This document shows, one piece after another, positions 42,974 through 52,704 of a stretch of 64,000 bases of DNA (the stretch's first letter is position 1; every line of letters begins with the position of its first letter). Position numbers and translations under genes: made by a program. Location of the stretch: assembly GCA_022822085.1 (NCBI GenBank), contig JAJECK010000036.1:21188-85187 (forward strand), given 5' to 3'. This stretch comes from Candidatus Poribacteria bacterium. GTDB lineage: Bacteria; Poribacteria; WGA-4E; WGA-3G. The notes beneath the pieces are model-generated. The model did not search any database and had not been told where the DNA came from. It worked only from the letters and a program-made list of their open reading frames with translations.

Positions 42974-44278
42974 ATGCAGAAAACTGAAAACATCAACAGT
43001 CAGATATTCCGACTCACAATCCCAAATATCATCAGCAACTTCTCTATTCCACTTCTTGGAGCAGTGGATACAGCCTTAATGGGGCGTATGGAAACGGATC
43101 ATTATCTTGGAGCAGTTGGCATTGGCGGTGTAATTTTTAGTTATATTTATTGGGGATTCGGATTTATCAGAATGGCTTCAACAGGTTTGACCGCGCAAGC
43201 ATTCGGTGAAAATGACACAACAGAATGTGGTCTACTCCTGCAACGAAGTTTATCAATGGGTATCATCGGAAGTATCCTACTATTGTTGTTTCAGTGGGGC
43301 CTATCAGATATCAGTTTCGTTCTTATTAAGACAGGTGAAGAAGTAGAACATCTTGGTCGTACATATTTCCATATCCGCATCTATGCTGCACCTGCAACGC
43401 TCTGTCTACATGCATTCCATGGAGTTTTTCTCGGATTACAAAATGCCAAATATCCGATGATATTGACAATTGTTGTCAACTTTATAAACATCGTCTTGAA
43501 CATAGTATTTGTCGGTAAACTTGGAATGAAGGTGGAGGGTGTTGCTTATGCTACAGTAATTGCACAATATTTTGGTCTGATGCTCGCAATTGCCCTCTGT
43601 TACCATCGGTACAGAGCTCTCTTCACTACTTGGAATCTCAAAGTAATACTTGCATTTTCAAAAATGAAGCGTTTCCTGATAATAAGCGGTGACATCTTCA
43701 TTCGCACACTTTGTCTCATTTTCAGTTTCTCATTTTTCACAGCAAAATCTGCTGGATTAAGCGATACAATCTTAGCAACAAACACAATCCTTCTACAGTA
43801 TATCAATCTAATGTCTTATGCTATAGACGGATTTGCATTTGCAGCAGAGAGTATGATTGGCAAGTACATTGGTGCAAGAGATATGCAAAATTTGAAGAGA
43901 ACAACCGGTCAGATTTTTCTATGGTCCTTTGTATTCGGTGGAGTAGTAATGTTGATTTTTCTTCTATTTGGAAAAAATTTATTACATCTTTTTACAGATC
44001 AAGTCAATTTAATTGAAATTGCGAAGCCTTATCTCGTATGGATTATCATCGCACCGGTTGTGAATGTAGCTGCGTATATTTGGGATGGTATTTATCTCGG
44101 TGCGACTGCTACAAAACCTTTACGGAATACGATGATCGTTGCCATGTTACTTTTTATCAGTGCAGTATACTTATTGATTCCTTATGGCAACCATGGACTT
44201 TGGGGAGCATTGACTGTGCTATTAATTGTCCGCGGTATAATTTTGACTGTGCTTGCACCAAGACATCTGTTGAAATAA
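42974..44278 (+). CDS. MATE family efflux transporter (DinF-like)
   Basis: A 434-residue membrane protein with 12 predicted hydrophobic helices in two MatE halves. The N-terminus LTIPNIISNFSIPLLGAVDTALMGRM and LGAVGIGGVIFSYIYWGFGFIRM (described in parts) match DinF-type Na+- or H+-coupled exporters; the second half begins near RFLIISGDIFIRTL. Its substrate is unknown. It is transcribed away from the lpxL gene. Confidence 0.93.
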   Translation: MQKTENINSQIFRLTIPNIISNFSIPLLGAVDTALMGRMETDHYLGAVGIGGVIFSYIYWGFGFIRMASTGLTAQAFGENDTTECGLLLQRSLSMGIIGSILLLLFQWGLSDISFVLIKTGEEVEHLGRTYFHIRIYAAPATLCLHAFHGVFLGLQNAKYPMILTIVVNFINIVLNIVFVGKLGMKVEGVAYATVIAQYFGLMLAIALCYHRYRALFTTWNLKVILAFSKMKRFLIISGDIFIRTLCLIFSFSFFTAKSAGLSDTILATNTILLQYINLMSYAIDGFAFAAESMIGKYIGARDMQNLKRTTGQIFLWSFVFGGVVMLIFLLFGKNLLHLFTDQVNLIEIAKPYLVWIIIAPVVNVAAYIWDGIYLGATATKPLRNTMIVAMLLFISAVYLLIPYGNHGLWGALTVLLIVRGIILTVLAPRHLLK

Positions 44279-44290
44279 AATTTAAAAGTA

Positions 44291-44360
44291 ACGTGAGTTT
44301 GATAATTCTACACAATGGCTCCGTCCATTGGGTTGAGGGACGAAACCCATAGGTGTCATT
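44291..44360 (+). repeat. partial MITE with the same end as the 58.8-kb element
   Basis: ACGTGAGTTTGATAATT (from 44291) is followed by CCATTGGGTTGAGGGACG and AAACCCA. The same parts in the same order occur in the reverse complement of the element at 58760-58858. The opposite end is not found, so this is a one-sided remnant. The rest of 44279-44460 has no ORF. Confidence 0.6.
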
Positions 44361-44460
44361 CGTGTAATCGGCATTTACGCGTATAACTACCTAAGCGTAT
44401 GTAGCGGCGCAATTCATTCACCGTTTTGCTTTTGGATACGTGCCTATTCCTTTCCTTGTC

Positions 44461-45870
44461 TTATTTTGAATGCCAGTCTCCTGTGACTTCTTCAAATAGT
44501 GCGACTGGTTCAAATGGTTCGTCGTAATCCCCTCCATTGTGGCTCACCTTACATGAGCGGAGCCATTCGTGAAGATTCTTGCGAGTTTGTTCCATACGTT
44601 CGCGTTGTTCATTTGCCAAATTGGTCGTTTCTTCACGGTCATTAATCATGTCAAAACACATGTCTTCGCTGCCATCACCTGATAAGTTAGTCAAGTATTT
44701 ATAACGGTTATCCATCATAGCAATGGTCGGTGCGCCGAACATCGAACCTTTTCCACTATTGAACCGATATGGAATCGGAGTAGGTCGTTCTATCATTTTT
44801 CCTTTGATGGTCGGTAGCAGACTAATGCCGTCAATCGGACGGTTATCTGGCATGTCATATTCCATTAGCTCGGTGATTGTCGGGAAGTAATCCAACGTGC
44901 TGCACGGCATATCCACCACGCGGCCGGGGTCTGCATGACCTGGCCAGTGTAATAGTGCGGGTACCCCTACACCACCGTCAAACAAAGATCGTTTTCGTCC
45001 GCGCAAGCCACCTGTTGAGCCTCGGTTGCGTCCATTTTGACCTGTGCGGCCTTCGGGCCCGTTATCCGAACAAAACCAGATCATTGTGTTCTGGGATATA
45101 CCCCATGCTGCCAATGTGTGGTACAATCGTCCCACCTGATCGTCTATGGCGGTAATACAGCCGTAATAGTGCTGCTCATCTTCGCTATAATCGGAATACA
45201 TTGCACGATATTTCGGACCGGCAACAACTGGGGTATGGGGCGCGTGAAACCAGATTGTTGTAAAGAACGGTTTGGCATTTTCGATAGATTGTTCTATAAA
45301 TGGAATTGCGCGGTCCATCAAGACACGAGAATCGCATCCTTGCAGATTTTCTGTCGCAAGTTTCCCATTTTCGTAATACGGCGAAGCCCAGGGGCGGTCC
45401 AAACGCTTTCCGTTACCCTGAATATCTACTGCGGGATCCCAGGTGGGAACTGCATACTCAGTGGCAAAAGACGTATCGTAATCTCGCTCCCACGGCGGGG
45501 CATAATTCCGTGCTGGATTCCGATTACGTTTACCCGAATAGTTTGGGTCCAGCGTGCCCAGATGCCATTTGCCAAAATGTCCGGTTGCATACCCATAGGA
45601 TTTTAACATACGGGCAAGTGTAATTTCCTGGACGGGTAAGTGTCCCCGATTAGCATGTGTTACACCATAGCGAAAATAATGTCGTCCTGTTAAACACGTA
45701 CCCCGCGTTGGCGAACAGACTGGTCCTCCCGCATAAAATCGCGTGAAGCGGATCCCATTGTTTGCCAAACGATCCAAGTTCGGAGTTTTGATTGTCTCGT
45801 TTCCGTTGAATCCCACATCACCATATCCCAAGTCGTCGCACATCATTAAAATTATATTGGGTTGACTCAT
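44461..45870 (-). CDS. type I formylglycine-dependent sulfatase
   Basis: The 469-residue enzyme starts MSQPNIILMMCDDLGYGDVG with the metal-binding DD pair; the sulfatase signature CSPTRGTCLTGR places the Cys to be converted to formylglycine at residue 52. GKWHLG near 100 and the metal-site segment CSDNGPEGR further on are typical of arylsulfatase-type S1 enzymes. There is no signal peptide, so it seems cytoplasmic. The ATG at 45870 is preceded by GGAGAC; a longer frame upstream lacks support. Its promoter carries a candidate operator. Likely substrate: sulfated sugars or polysaccharides (inference). Confidence 0.92.
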   Translation of the reverse strand: MSQPNIILMMCDDLGYGDVGFNGNETIKTPNLDRLANNGIRFTRFYAGGPVCSPTRGTCLTGRHYFRYGVTHANRGHLPVQEITLARMLKSYGYATGHFGKWHLGTLDPNYSGKRNRNPARNYAPPWERDYDTSFATEYAVPTWDPAVDIQGNGKRLDRPWASPYYENGKLATENLQGCDSRVLMDRAIPFIEQSIENAKPFFTTIWFHAPHTPVVAGPKYRAMYSDYSEDEQHYYGCITAIDDQVGRLYHTLAAWGISQNTMIWFCSDNGPEGRTGQNGRNRGSTGGLRGRKRSLFDGGVGVPALLHWPGHADPGRVVDMPCSTLDYFPTITELMEYDMPDNRPIDGISLLPTIKGKMIERPTPIPYRFNSGKGSMFGAPTIAMMDNRYKYLTNLSGDGSEDMCFDMINDREETTNLANEQRERMEQTRKNLHEWLRSCKVSHNGGDYDEPFEPVALFEEVTGDWHSK

Positions 45871-45973
45871 TTTTTGTCTCCGTTTCTGTCTATTGGTAAA
45901 ATACGTTCCCTTCTTGAATGTCATAATCCATCCACTGGTGAATTTTGTAAAGACCCTATGTACCGATAAAACC

Positions 45974-46026
45974 AATCTACACAAAAACTGAATTAATGTC
46001 AAGTTTGTTTACACCCCGGGTGTAAA
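45974..46026 (-). promoter_or_regulatory. sulfatase promoter with palindromic operator
   Basis: On the minus strand TTGACA (46002-45997) and TAGATT (45979-45974) are 17 bases apart. Five bases upstream of the -35, TTTACACCCCGGGTGTAAA (46008-46026) is a 9+1+9 palindrome, well placed for a dimeric regulator. Confidence 0.55.
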
Positions 46027-46181
46027 GTTTTTGCACTAATTTGCTCATTGTTATTGTAGGATGCTCTGTGCTCTGTCAAGTTGGATTTTCTCAATAGGCG
46101 ATAGATACAGAGATCCGCCCTTACAATAAGAAATTATCATTTTTATACAAAAACTATACACACCTTAACCACTATTTCCAA

Positions 46182-46210
46182 TTGACCATCTAAAGTTTTA
46201 GTGCTATACT
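46182..46210 (+). promoter_or_regulatory. promoter of the redoxin gene
   Basis: TTGACC (46182-46187), 17 bases, TATACT (46205-46210); the start codon is 45 bases after the -10. Confidence 0.65.
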
Positions 46211-46254
46211 TTTATAAAGTTGTTATCTAAACCCAACATATAAATTTCTGACAC

Positions 46255-46986
46255 ATGAAACATAAAATCCTTATATTCCTTCTAACAATTAGTTTGCCAG
46301 CAACGGTATTAGCTCAGTCAGAATATACGATACCCAAAAAACATCGTGTAATTCAAGAAAAAACTCTAAAATCACAAAATGTTCCTATAGGTACTAAGCT
46401 TTCAGATGTTAATTTCACATCACTACATAAAGGCACTTACACCTTATCAACACTCTCGCAACAAGGACCTGTCATCTTTATTTTCCTATCAACAGAATGT
46501 CCAGTAGCACAAAGATATGCAATGCGACTGAAGCGGATGCACAAGGAATTTGCTGACAAACATGTAACAATCGTTGGTGTATATTCAAATGAAAACGATT
46601 CTGTGGAAGATGTCCATGAATATTTGAAAAGAGCGGAATATCCATTTCCAATTGTAAAGGATGTAGATGGCAGTTTAGCTCGTAATCTCGGTGCCACCAT
46701 GACACCACAAGCACATCTAATCGATACATCTGGAGTTTTACGCTACCGTGGTCCTATTGACGATAACCGATACGTAACCCGTGTAAAGCATAATTACTTA
46801 AAAGATGCAATAGTCGCAACTTTAAGTGGAAAAAAAATTCAGATCAAAGAAACTCCTGCCTTCGGATGCACAATCCACTTACCTGATCTACCCGTTGAAA
46901 AACGAGTAATATTCCATGAACATATCGCACAGATTGTTGAAAACATGAGAACTTTTATAAACAGTCTGATAAATACATTAAAATAA
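46255..46986 (+). CDS. exported redoxin/AhpC-TSA-like protein
   Basis: A signal peptide (residues 1-20, ending LPATVLAQ) precedes a thioredoxin-fold domain. FIFLSTECPVAQRYAMRLKRM has the single peroxidatic-like Cys82, and VKDVDGSLARNLGATMTPQAHLI (described in parts) provides the cis-Pro loop. The STECPVAxRY motif is common in redoxins of planctomycete-like genomes. A second Cys in AFGCTIH near residue 204 might resolve it. Likely periplasmic thiol peroxidase or heme-linked oxidoreductase; the exact reaction is uncertain. Confidence 0.82.
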   Translation: MKHKILIFLLTISLPATVLAQSEYTIPKKHRVIQEKTLKSQNVPIGTKLSDVNFTSLHKGTYTLSTLSQQGPVIFIFLSTECPVAQRYAMRLKRMHKEFADKHVTIVGVYSNENDSVEDVHEYLKRAEYPFPIVKDVDGSLARNLGATMTPQAHLIDTSGVLRYRGPIDDNRYVTRVKHNYLKDAIVATLSGKKIQIKETPAFGCTIHLPDLPVEKRVIFHEHIAQIVENMRTFINSLINTLK

Positions 46987-47087
46987 CTCAAGTTGCCACA
47001 TATTTGCTGAATGCTGGGGTTTCCGACCTACAATGATAAATGAGATGTCGTGGCAAAAACTTTACACTCCCACACAATACAAACATC

Positions 47088-47116
47088 TTGAAAACTGGAT
47101 GCAATTGTGCTAAATT
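47088..47116 (+). promoter_or_regulatory. promoter of the epimerase gene
   Basis: TTGAAA (47088-47093), 17 bases, TAAATT (47111-47116). An AAGGAGAG ribosome site follows before the ATG at 47151. Confidence 0.55.
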
Positions 47117-47150
47117 AAAAGCAAACAGAACATAAGGAGAGTAACTCAAT

Positions 47151-48002
47151 ATGCCAAAATTTGGTGTTAATTTATTACTATGGGCAGATAAGTTTGACAA
47201 AGAAACAGCAGACCTAATTCCAAAGGTCGCTGAAATGGGTTTTGACGGGGTTGAAATCCCTATATTTGACCCAGAAACCGTGGACATCCCCTACACACAA
47301 TCATTACTCAAAGATACTGGTTTAGAGACAATCGGATGTAATATCATGGCAGGGGATAGAAATCCAATTGACGAAGATCCTGCTATTCGAAAAAACGGAA
47401 GAGAATATCTCAAACGCACAATAGAAATAATCAAAGAATTAGGAGCAGATACCCTTGTAGGACCAATGTATAGTGCCGTTGGTAAACTTGTGGGACGTGG
47501 TAGAAACGATCAGGAATGGGAATGGTGTGTTGAAGGACTACAAGAAGTTTCAGAATTTGGTGCAAAACATGGAGTCACACTTGCAAGTGAACCCCTCAAC
47601 AGATTTGAAACTTATTTCGTCAACATAGCAGAAGATGCGGTTAAACTCTGTAAAGCGGTTGATAATCCATATTTCAAAGTGCATCTGGATACATTCCACA
47701 TGAACATTGAAGAAAAGAACCAAGCCGATGCTATTATCAATACTGGAGAATATCTACATCACATGCACTGTTGTGAAAATGATAGGGGAACACCCGGTAC
47801 AGGCCTTGTTGATTGGGACGGTGTATTCGAGGCATTGGGAAAGGTTAATTATGATAGATGGCTCGTAATTGAGTCTTTTACACCAGCAGTTAAGGAGATC
47901 GCCGCCGCAACTTGTATCTGGCGCGATATTGCACCAAGTGCTGAAAGTCTCGCTACAGATGGACTCGCGTTCCTTAAACAGAAAGCAGATGAGTATCTTT
48001 AG
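47151..48002 (+). CDS. ketose 3-epimerase-like sugar isomerase (TIM barrel)
   Basis: A 283-residue AP-endonuclease-2-like barrel. The metal ligands of D-tagatose/D-psicose 3-epimerases are seen in order: Glu in LASEPLNRFETYF (about 146), Asp in HLDTFHMNIEE (about 179), His in HHMHCCENDRGTPGTG (about 205) and Glu in LVIESF (about 239). It would epimerise ketoses at C3 in the cytoplasm. It has its own promoter and a strong ribosome site. The exact sugar cannot be assigned. Confidence 0.88.
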   Translation: MPKFGVNLLLWADKFDKETADLIPKVAEMGFDGVEIPIFDPETVDIPYTQSLLKDTGLETIGCNIMAGDRNPIDEDPAIRKNGREYLKRTIEIIKELGADTLVGPMYSAVGKLVGRGRNDQEWEWCVEGLQEVSEFGAKHGVTLASEPLNRFETYFVNIAEDAVKLCKAVDNPYFKVHLDTFHMNIEEKNQADAIINTGEYLHHMHCCENDRGTPGTGLVDWDGVFEALGKVNYDRWLVIESFTPAVKEIAAATCIWRDIAPSAESLATDGLAFLKQKADEYL

Positions 48003-48064
48003 AATCACTAACATAAAACTCAAATGACATGCTACACAACGATTCGCTAAATGGAGGGAATTCT

Positions 48065-51043
48065 ATGCATCGTGTGAAATGGATCTGCATGTTATGCATG
48101 ATCTTTATCGTTGCTATTTTAACGAGTTACGCGGAAGAACCACACGCTACAGCTGAAGAAACAGAGAAAAAACCTGCTGATGAGGCCCGGTTTCTTACAA
48201 ATATCCGACAACTTACTTATGATGGAAAACGTGCGGGTGAAGGATATTTCTCTGAAGATGGCAACGCGCTAATTTTTCAAAGTGAACGAGAACCGGACAA
48301 TCCTTTTTACCAAATTTATCTCCTGAACTTACTAACGGGAGATACGCATCGTGTTTCTCCTGGTACAGGCAAAACAACATGCGCATTTTTTCGTGCTGGA
48401 ACTGATGAAGTTTTATACGCTTCTACTCATCACGATATCTATGCAGAGGTAAAGCAAGAAGAAGAAATAAAATTCAGAGAATCGGGAAAGGAACGCCGTT
48501 ATAGTTGGGATTACGATGAGATGATGGACATCTTCTCTGCCAATCGAGATGGTAGTAATCTTAAGCAACTCACGGATACACACGGATACGATGCCGAGGG
48601 TTCATATTCTCCTGATGGCAAATATATCGTCTTTTGCTCCCTGCGTGATGCATATCCAAAGAGTGAACTCTCACCACAAGACCTAAAACAACTTGAAATG
48701 GATCCTTCCTATTTTGGCGAAATCTATATCATGAATGCTGATGGATCCAATCAAAAACGATTGACAGATTGGCCCGGTTACGATGGTGGTCCGTTTTTTA
48801 CCCCAGATGGACAACATATCGTATGGCGTCATTTTTCAAAAGACGGTGCTACATCGGACATCTACACGATGAGAATGGATGGGACTGGGATTCAACGACT
48901 CACCGATTTTAAAAGTATGTCCTGGGCACCCTATTTCCACCCAAGCGGTGAATATGTCATTTTTGCATCTAACAAACTCGGTTTTGGAAATTTTGAATTA
49001 TTCCTTGTTGATGCAAGGGGTAGACACGAACCCGTACAAATTACCTCTACCGATGGTTTTGATGGACTTCCCGTTTTTTCACCTGATGGAAATAGACTTT
49101 CCTGGACATCAAATCGCAACAATCAAAATGTTTCACAACTCTATATTGCAATGTGGAATCATGATGCAGCTTTGGAAGCAATTTCTCTTTCACCAAGAAG
49201 TAGGTTTTTAAGTGATCCTAATCAATCGGATAATGAACAACAAGAAGATACTTTAAACACTGAATTTGACATAAAAATAAAGACAAGAATTCAGCAACAT
49301 GTTGAGTTTCTTGCAGACGACGCATTAGAAGGACGGATGTCAGGTTCAAAAGGCTCAAAACTCGCTGCCGATTACATCGTAGAGAATTTTTCTCGACTTA
49401 ATCTACAACCTGTAGGTGAGGAAGATGGATTCTTTCAGCCCTTTGAATTTAACGCTGGAAGTAAAGTAATTATAGAAGAGAATAAGTTCTATCTCACCCG
49501 TAAGATTGAGGGAAATGAGGAACATCTGGAATACAAGGTTGAAGAGGATTTCCTACCTTTCTCTTTCTCAAATAATGGTATCGTTGAGGGTGGAGTTGCC
49601 TTTGTCGGATATGGATTATCTGAAACAGGTGAATCTGGTTATAATTCCTATGCAGGAATAGATGTGAAGGATAAGATTGTTATCGCACTTCGCTATGTTC
49701 CTGAAGGAGTTTCAAAGGAACGAAGACAACAATTAATTCGCTTTGCAGGTATACGCTACAAAGCAATACAAGCACGGGAAAACGGTGCAAAAGCTTTCCT
49801 TACCGTTGCCGGTCCCAATTCTCCTAATGCTGGTAAAGTTATTCCTATCACTTTTGACAATAGAAGTGCTGATTGCGGCATAGTCGCTGCATCAATTTCC
49901 GATACAGTTGCAAATACGCTCTTAGCAACTGCTGGAAAAAACTTGAAAGAGGTACAGTCAGGACTTGATATAGAAAATCCGCACCATATTGGGCAATTTC
50001 TATTGCCAGATGTTAAAATCAAGATAGTTGCATCCTTAGAAAAAGTCAAAAAATCAGACAATAATGTCCTTGCAATGCTACCTCCCACCCATCAGAGTGA
50101 TGAGAACGAATATATAATCGTCGGAGCACACTACGATCATATCGGCTATGGTGAAGTTGGTTCAATGGCAAAGGGAGACGAAAAAACCAAAATCCATAAC
50201 GGTGCTGATGATAATGCATCTGGTACTGCTGTTGTCCTCAAATTAGCTGAAATGTTCGCTTCTGATCATCAAAATCAACCTGAAAAGTTCAAACGTGGTA
50301 TTATTTTTGCGCTCTGGTCAGGTGAGGAACTGGGTCTTATAGGATCAACACATTATGTTAATAATCCTACTATTCCATTAGAGAATTCCGCAGGTTACAT
50401 CAATTTTGATATGGTTGGACGACTCCGAAATAATAAACTTATCCTACACGGTATCGGATCTTCGCCAGTTTGGACCAAGTATATTGAAAAACGAAATGTG
50501 TTAGTTGGCTTAAATCTAAACCTGGTAAAAGACCCATACATGCCAACAGATGTAACTGCTTTTTATCCGAAAAAAGTACCTGTCCTTAATTTCTTTACTG
50601 GTCTACACAACAAATATAACCGACCATCGGATGATCCTGAAACACTCAACTATGCCGGGTTAGAACGCATTTCTAATTTGGCTTATGGCATTATTTCAGA
50701 CTTAATCAGTGCTGATGAACGACCAGAATATCTGGAAGTGGCACGGAATCAAACCGAGGAAGGAAGTCGTGAAAACCTGAGAGTATATTTAGGCACTATT
50801 CCAGATTATGCCACCGAGGACGAAGGAGTCAAACTTTCTGGTGTTCGCGCGGGAGGCCCCGCAGATAAAGCGGGAATAAAAAGCGGAGATATCATCGTCC
50901 AATTGGGTGAAAAGAAGATTGCCAATATCTACGATTACACTTATGCACTTGACGGTGTGAAAATCGGTGAACCCGTTGAAATTATAGTAATGCGTGATGA
51001 AAAAGAAGTAAAACTAAAAATTACACCTGAAGCTAGGAAGTGA
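48065..51043 (+). CDS. TolB-propeller / M28 aminopeptidase / PDZ fusion protein
   Basis: The 992-residue exported protein starts at 48065, where GGAGGG lies 7 bases upstream; an in-frame ATG 12 codons earlier lacks such a site. Order: signal peptide (1-24), PD40/TolB-like propeller (about 50-375; GSNLKQLTDTHGYDAEGSYSPDGKYI in parts), PA-like domain (about 500-640; FVGYGLSETGESGYNSYAGIDVKDKIV in parts), M28 zinc peptidase (about 670-880; VGAHYDHIG, HNGADDNASG, LWSGEELGLIGS, NFDMVGR give the two-zinc ligands) and a C-terminal PDZ (GGPADKAGIKSGDIIVQLG). Likely a periplasmic aminopeptidase. Confidence 0.93.
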   Translation: MHRVKWICMLCMIFIVAILTSYAEEPHATAEETEKKPADEARFLTNIRQLTYDGKRAGEGYFSEDGNALIFQSEREPDNPFYQIYLLNLLTGDTHRVSPGTGKTTCAFFRAGTDEVLYASTHHDIYAEVKQEEEIKFRESGKERRYSWDYDEMMDIFSANRDGSNLKQLTDTHGYDAEGSYSPDGKYIVFCSLRDAYPKSELSPQDLKQLEMDPSYFGEIYIMNADGSNQKRLTDWPGYDGGPFFTPDGQHIVWRHFSKDGATSDIYTMRMDGTGIQRLTDFKSMSWAPYFHPSGEYVIFASNKLGFGNFELFLVDARGRHEPVQITSTDGFDGLPVFSPDGNRLSWTSNRNNQNVSQLYIAMWNHDAALEAISLSPRSRFLSDPNQSDNEQQEDTLNTEFDIKIKTRIQQHVEFLADDALEGRMSGSKGSKLAADYIVENFSRLNLQPVGEEDGFFQPFEFNAGSKVIIEENKFYLTRKIEGNEEHLEYKVEEDFLPFSFSNNGIVEGGVAFVGYGLSETGESGYNSYAGIDVKDKIVIALRYVPEGVSKERRQQLIRFAGIRYKAIQARENGAKAFLTVAGPNSPNAGKVIPITFDNRSADCGIVAASISDTVANTLLATAGKNLKEVQSGLDIENPHHIGQFLLPDVKIKIVASLEKVKKSDNNVLAMLPPTHQSDENEYIIVGAHYDHIGYGEVGSMAKGDEKTKIHNGADDNASGTAVVLKLAEMFASDHQNQPEKFKRGIIFALWSGEELGLIGSTHYVNNPTIPLENSAGYINFDMVGRLRNNKLILHGIGSSPVWTKYIEKRNVLVGLNLNLVKDPYMPTDVTAFYPKKVPVLNFFTGLHNKYNRPSDDPETLNYAGLERISNLAYGIISDLISADERPEYLEVARNQTEEGSRENLRVYLGTIPDYATEDEGVKLSGVRAGGPADKAGIKSGDIIVQLGEKKIANIYDYTYALDGVKIGEPVEIIVMRDEKEVKLKITPEARK

Positions 51044-51047
51044 ATCA

Positions 51048-51086
51048 AATAACCGTCATCGGCAGAAATAGCGGATGACGGTTATT
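51048..51086. terminator. bidirectional hairpin terminator
   Basis: AATAACCGTCATC (51048-51060) and GATGACGGTTATT (51074-51086) form a perfect 13-bp stem with a 13-base loop between two convergent genes. Confidence 0.75.
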
Positions 51087-51111
51087 CAATTCTGTTAAGA
51101 AGCCTTTGGTG

Positions 51112-52281
51112 TTATTCTAAGACTTGTAGTGCTCCATCCTTAACCTCAAGCACAACAATCTGGTCATAGATAGCCTCTCCATTTGGATCAAATGAGAAAG
51201 CCCCTAAAACTGTATCTAATTCACTGGTCATTGCTAATGCATCTCGAATGGCTGCTGAATCGCTTGAACCTGCTTGTGCAATCGCATTAGCAAGTATATT
51301 CAGAGATGCAAACGCCTGCGCTGCCCAAGGACTTGGAATCTCTCCATGCATTTCCATATAACTCTGGACAAAAGCTTGGTTTTTTGGGTTGTCATCAAGT
51401 TCTGACCATCCTGCGAAAGCAATTGCATTTTCAGCTGCATCACCTGCTGCTGTCACTTCAGCACTTGTCAAATCAGGAACAATTAATCTTGTAGTATCTG
51501 AAGGGATTTCGAGATTACTTGCTTGCATCATAATTTGAACCATCTGTGTTGACAGTGCGGCAACAAAGACTACATCGGGTGCCATGTCCTTAATGTTGGT
51601 TAATTGTGTCTCAAAATCCGTATCAGTTGTTACAAACATTTCTGTGGTTGAAATAGTCACACCAGCTGTTGTTAGTGCTTTCTCCAACTCATCTTTTACA
51701 CTTGTAGAGTAGACATCAGCATCATCATATATAATTGCTGCAGTGGTATAATCCAGTGTTGCATGAGTTTGCATCACACCGCGTGGAATAAGAATGTTTG
51801 TGGCAAGACCAATGCGGAATGCATAATCCCCAACCTGTCCACTCAGACCTGCAGCTGAGGAGATCGGACTAATCGCGACTACTCCAGCGTCTTGAGCAAT
51901 TGGAAATGCTTCTTCAAGCTGTGTTGAGATGCCCACACCGATAATTGCAGGCACACCCTGATCAACTAATGCCTGAATGGCTGCTGTTGAACCTTCAACA
52001 GTGCTCATATTGTCTACACGTTCAAACATTATGTTGGCACCCTGCATGTTAAGTTGTGTCTGCGCTAATTGTAATCCCCGTAGCATTGGAAGTCCATACG
52101 GTTCGGCGTTTTCCCCAGTCTCTGCTACTGCGACACCAATGGTAATCCCCTGCATTTGGTCATCAGGCATTTGGTCATCAGGCATCATCTCCATAACCCT
52201 TTCACAACCAGCAAGACCAACTACTAAAGTAACGATCGCGAAAACAAACATAAGAATTGCAAATTTTCTAATTGTCATCAT
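51112..52281 (-). CDS. LivJ-type ABC transporter substrate-binding lipoprotein
   Basis: The 389-residue protein has a signal with lipobox LAGC (Cys26), then a Met/Asp-rich linker with a PDDQM unit repeated in tandem, and a type-1 periplasmic binding fold: ITIGVAVAETGENAEPYGLPML, PAIIGVGISTQLEEAFPIAQ, GVVAISPISSAAGLSG, FVAALSTQMVQI (in parts). The fold binds branched-chain amino acids, amides or urea. No Liv permease or ATPase genes are adjacent. GGGAG precedes the start. Confidence 0.9.
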   Translation of the reverse strand: MMTIRKFAILMFVFAIVTLVVGLAGCERVMEMMPDDQMPDDQMQGITIGVAVAETGENAEPYGLPMLRGLQLAQTQLNMQGANIMFERVDNMSTVEGSTAAIQALVDQGVPAIIGVGISTQLEEAFPIAQDAGVVAISPISSAAGLSGQVGDYAFRIGLATNILIPRGVMQTHATLDYTTAAIIYDDADVYSTSVKDELEKALTTAGVTISTTEMFVTTDTDFETQLTNIKDMAPDVVFVAALSTQMVQIMMQASNLEIPSDTTRLIVPDLTSAEVTAAGDAAENAIAFAGWSELDDNPKNQAFVQSYMEMHGEIPSPWAAQAFASLNILANAIAQAGSSDSAAIRDALAMTSELDTVLGAFSFDPNGEAIYDQIVVLEVKDGALQVLE

Positions 52282-52704
52282 AAAACTCCCATGTAAATTA
52301 AATGAACTTAGGTATGGTTAATCCACAAAAGACTTCAACCACTACCTCTTCATGTGTAAAAAATCGTATCAAGACTATCTTGATATTCTTACTTTTCCAT
52401 TGATATTTCATACTAAGGGTTTGTTTAGAAACATCCTATACATATTATTTCACAATTTAAAGGGATTGTCAATTAAAATTGACTACAACATTGTTACATT
52501 TATACTTGACAATATATAATCAATTTTCTATAATCACTTTTATAGTGTGTGAAAACTCTATTGTTAGTGTGGATTGATTGAAAACTGTCAATTCATTACA
52601 ACAATTAACCGATCAATTCTTAGATGTGTTGAAAACGGTGAAAAATGACAGACTCATATATATTGAGATCCACTATTTTTACCTATTAGGTAAGGAGGAA
52701 AGTC
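52282..52704. other. intergenic region with a consensus promoter
   Basis: No ORF is seen. It contains the consensus promoter at 52506-52534 and the ribosome-site region of the next gene. A small inverted repeat TTACCT-ATT-AGGTAA (near 52679-52693) adjoins the GGAGG of the next gene. Confidence 0.5.
52506..52534 (+). promoter_or_regulatory. perfect-consensus sigma70 promoter
   Basis: TTGACA (52506-52511), 17 bases, TATAAT (52529-52534). The next start codon on this strand is at 52705, giving a leader of about 160 bases. Confidence 0.75.

Larger units (their letters stand above)
45871..46254. other. divergent control region between sulfatase and redoxin genes
   Basis: No gene is seen. It carries a minus-strand promoter with an adjoining palindrome for the sulfatase and a plus-strand promoter for the redoxin gene. 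Confidence 0.6.
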
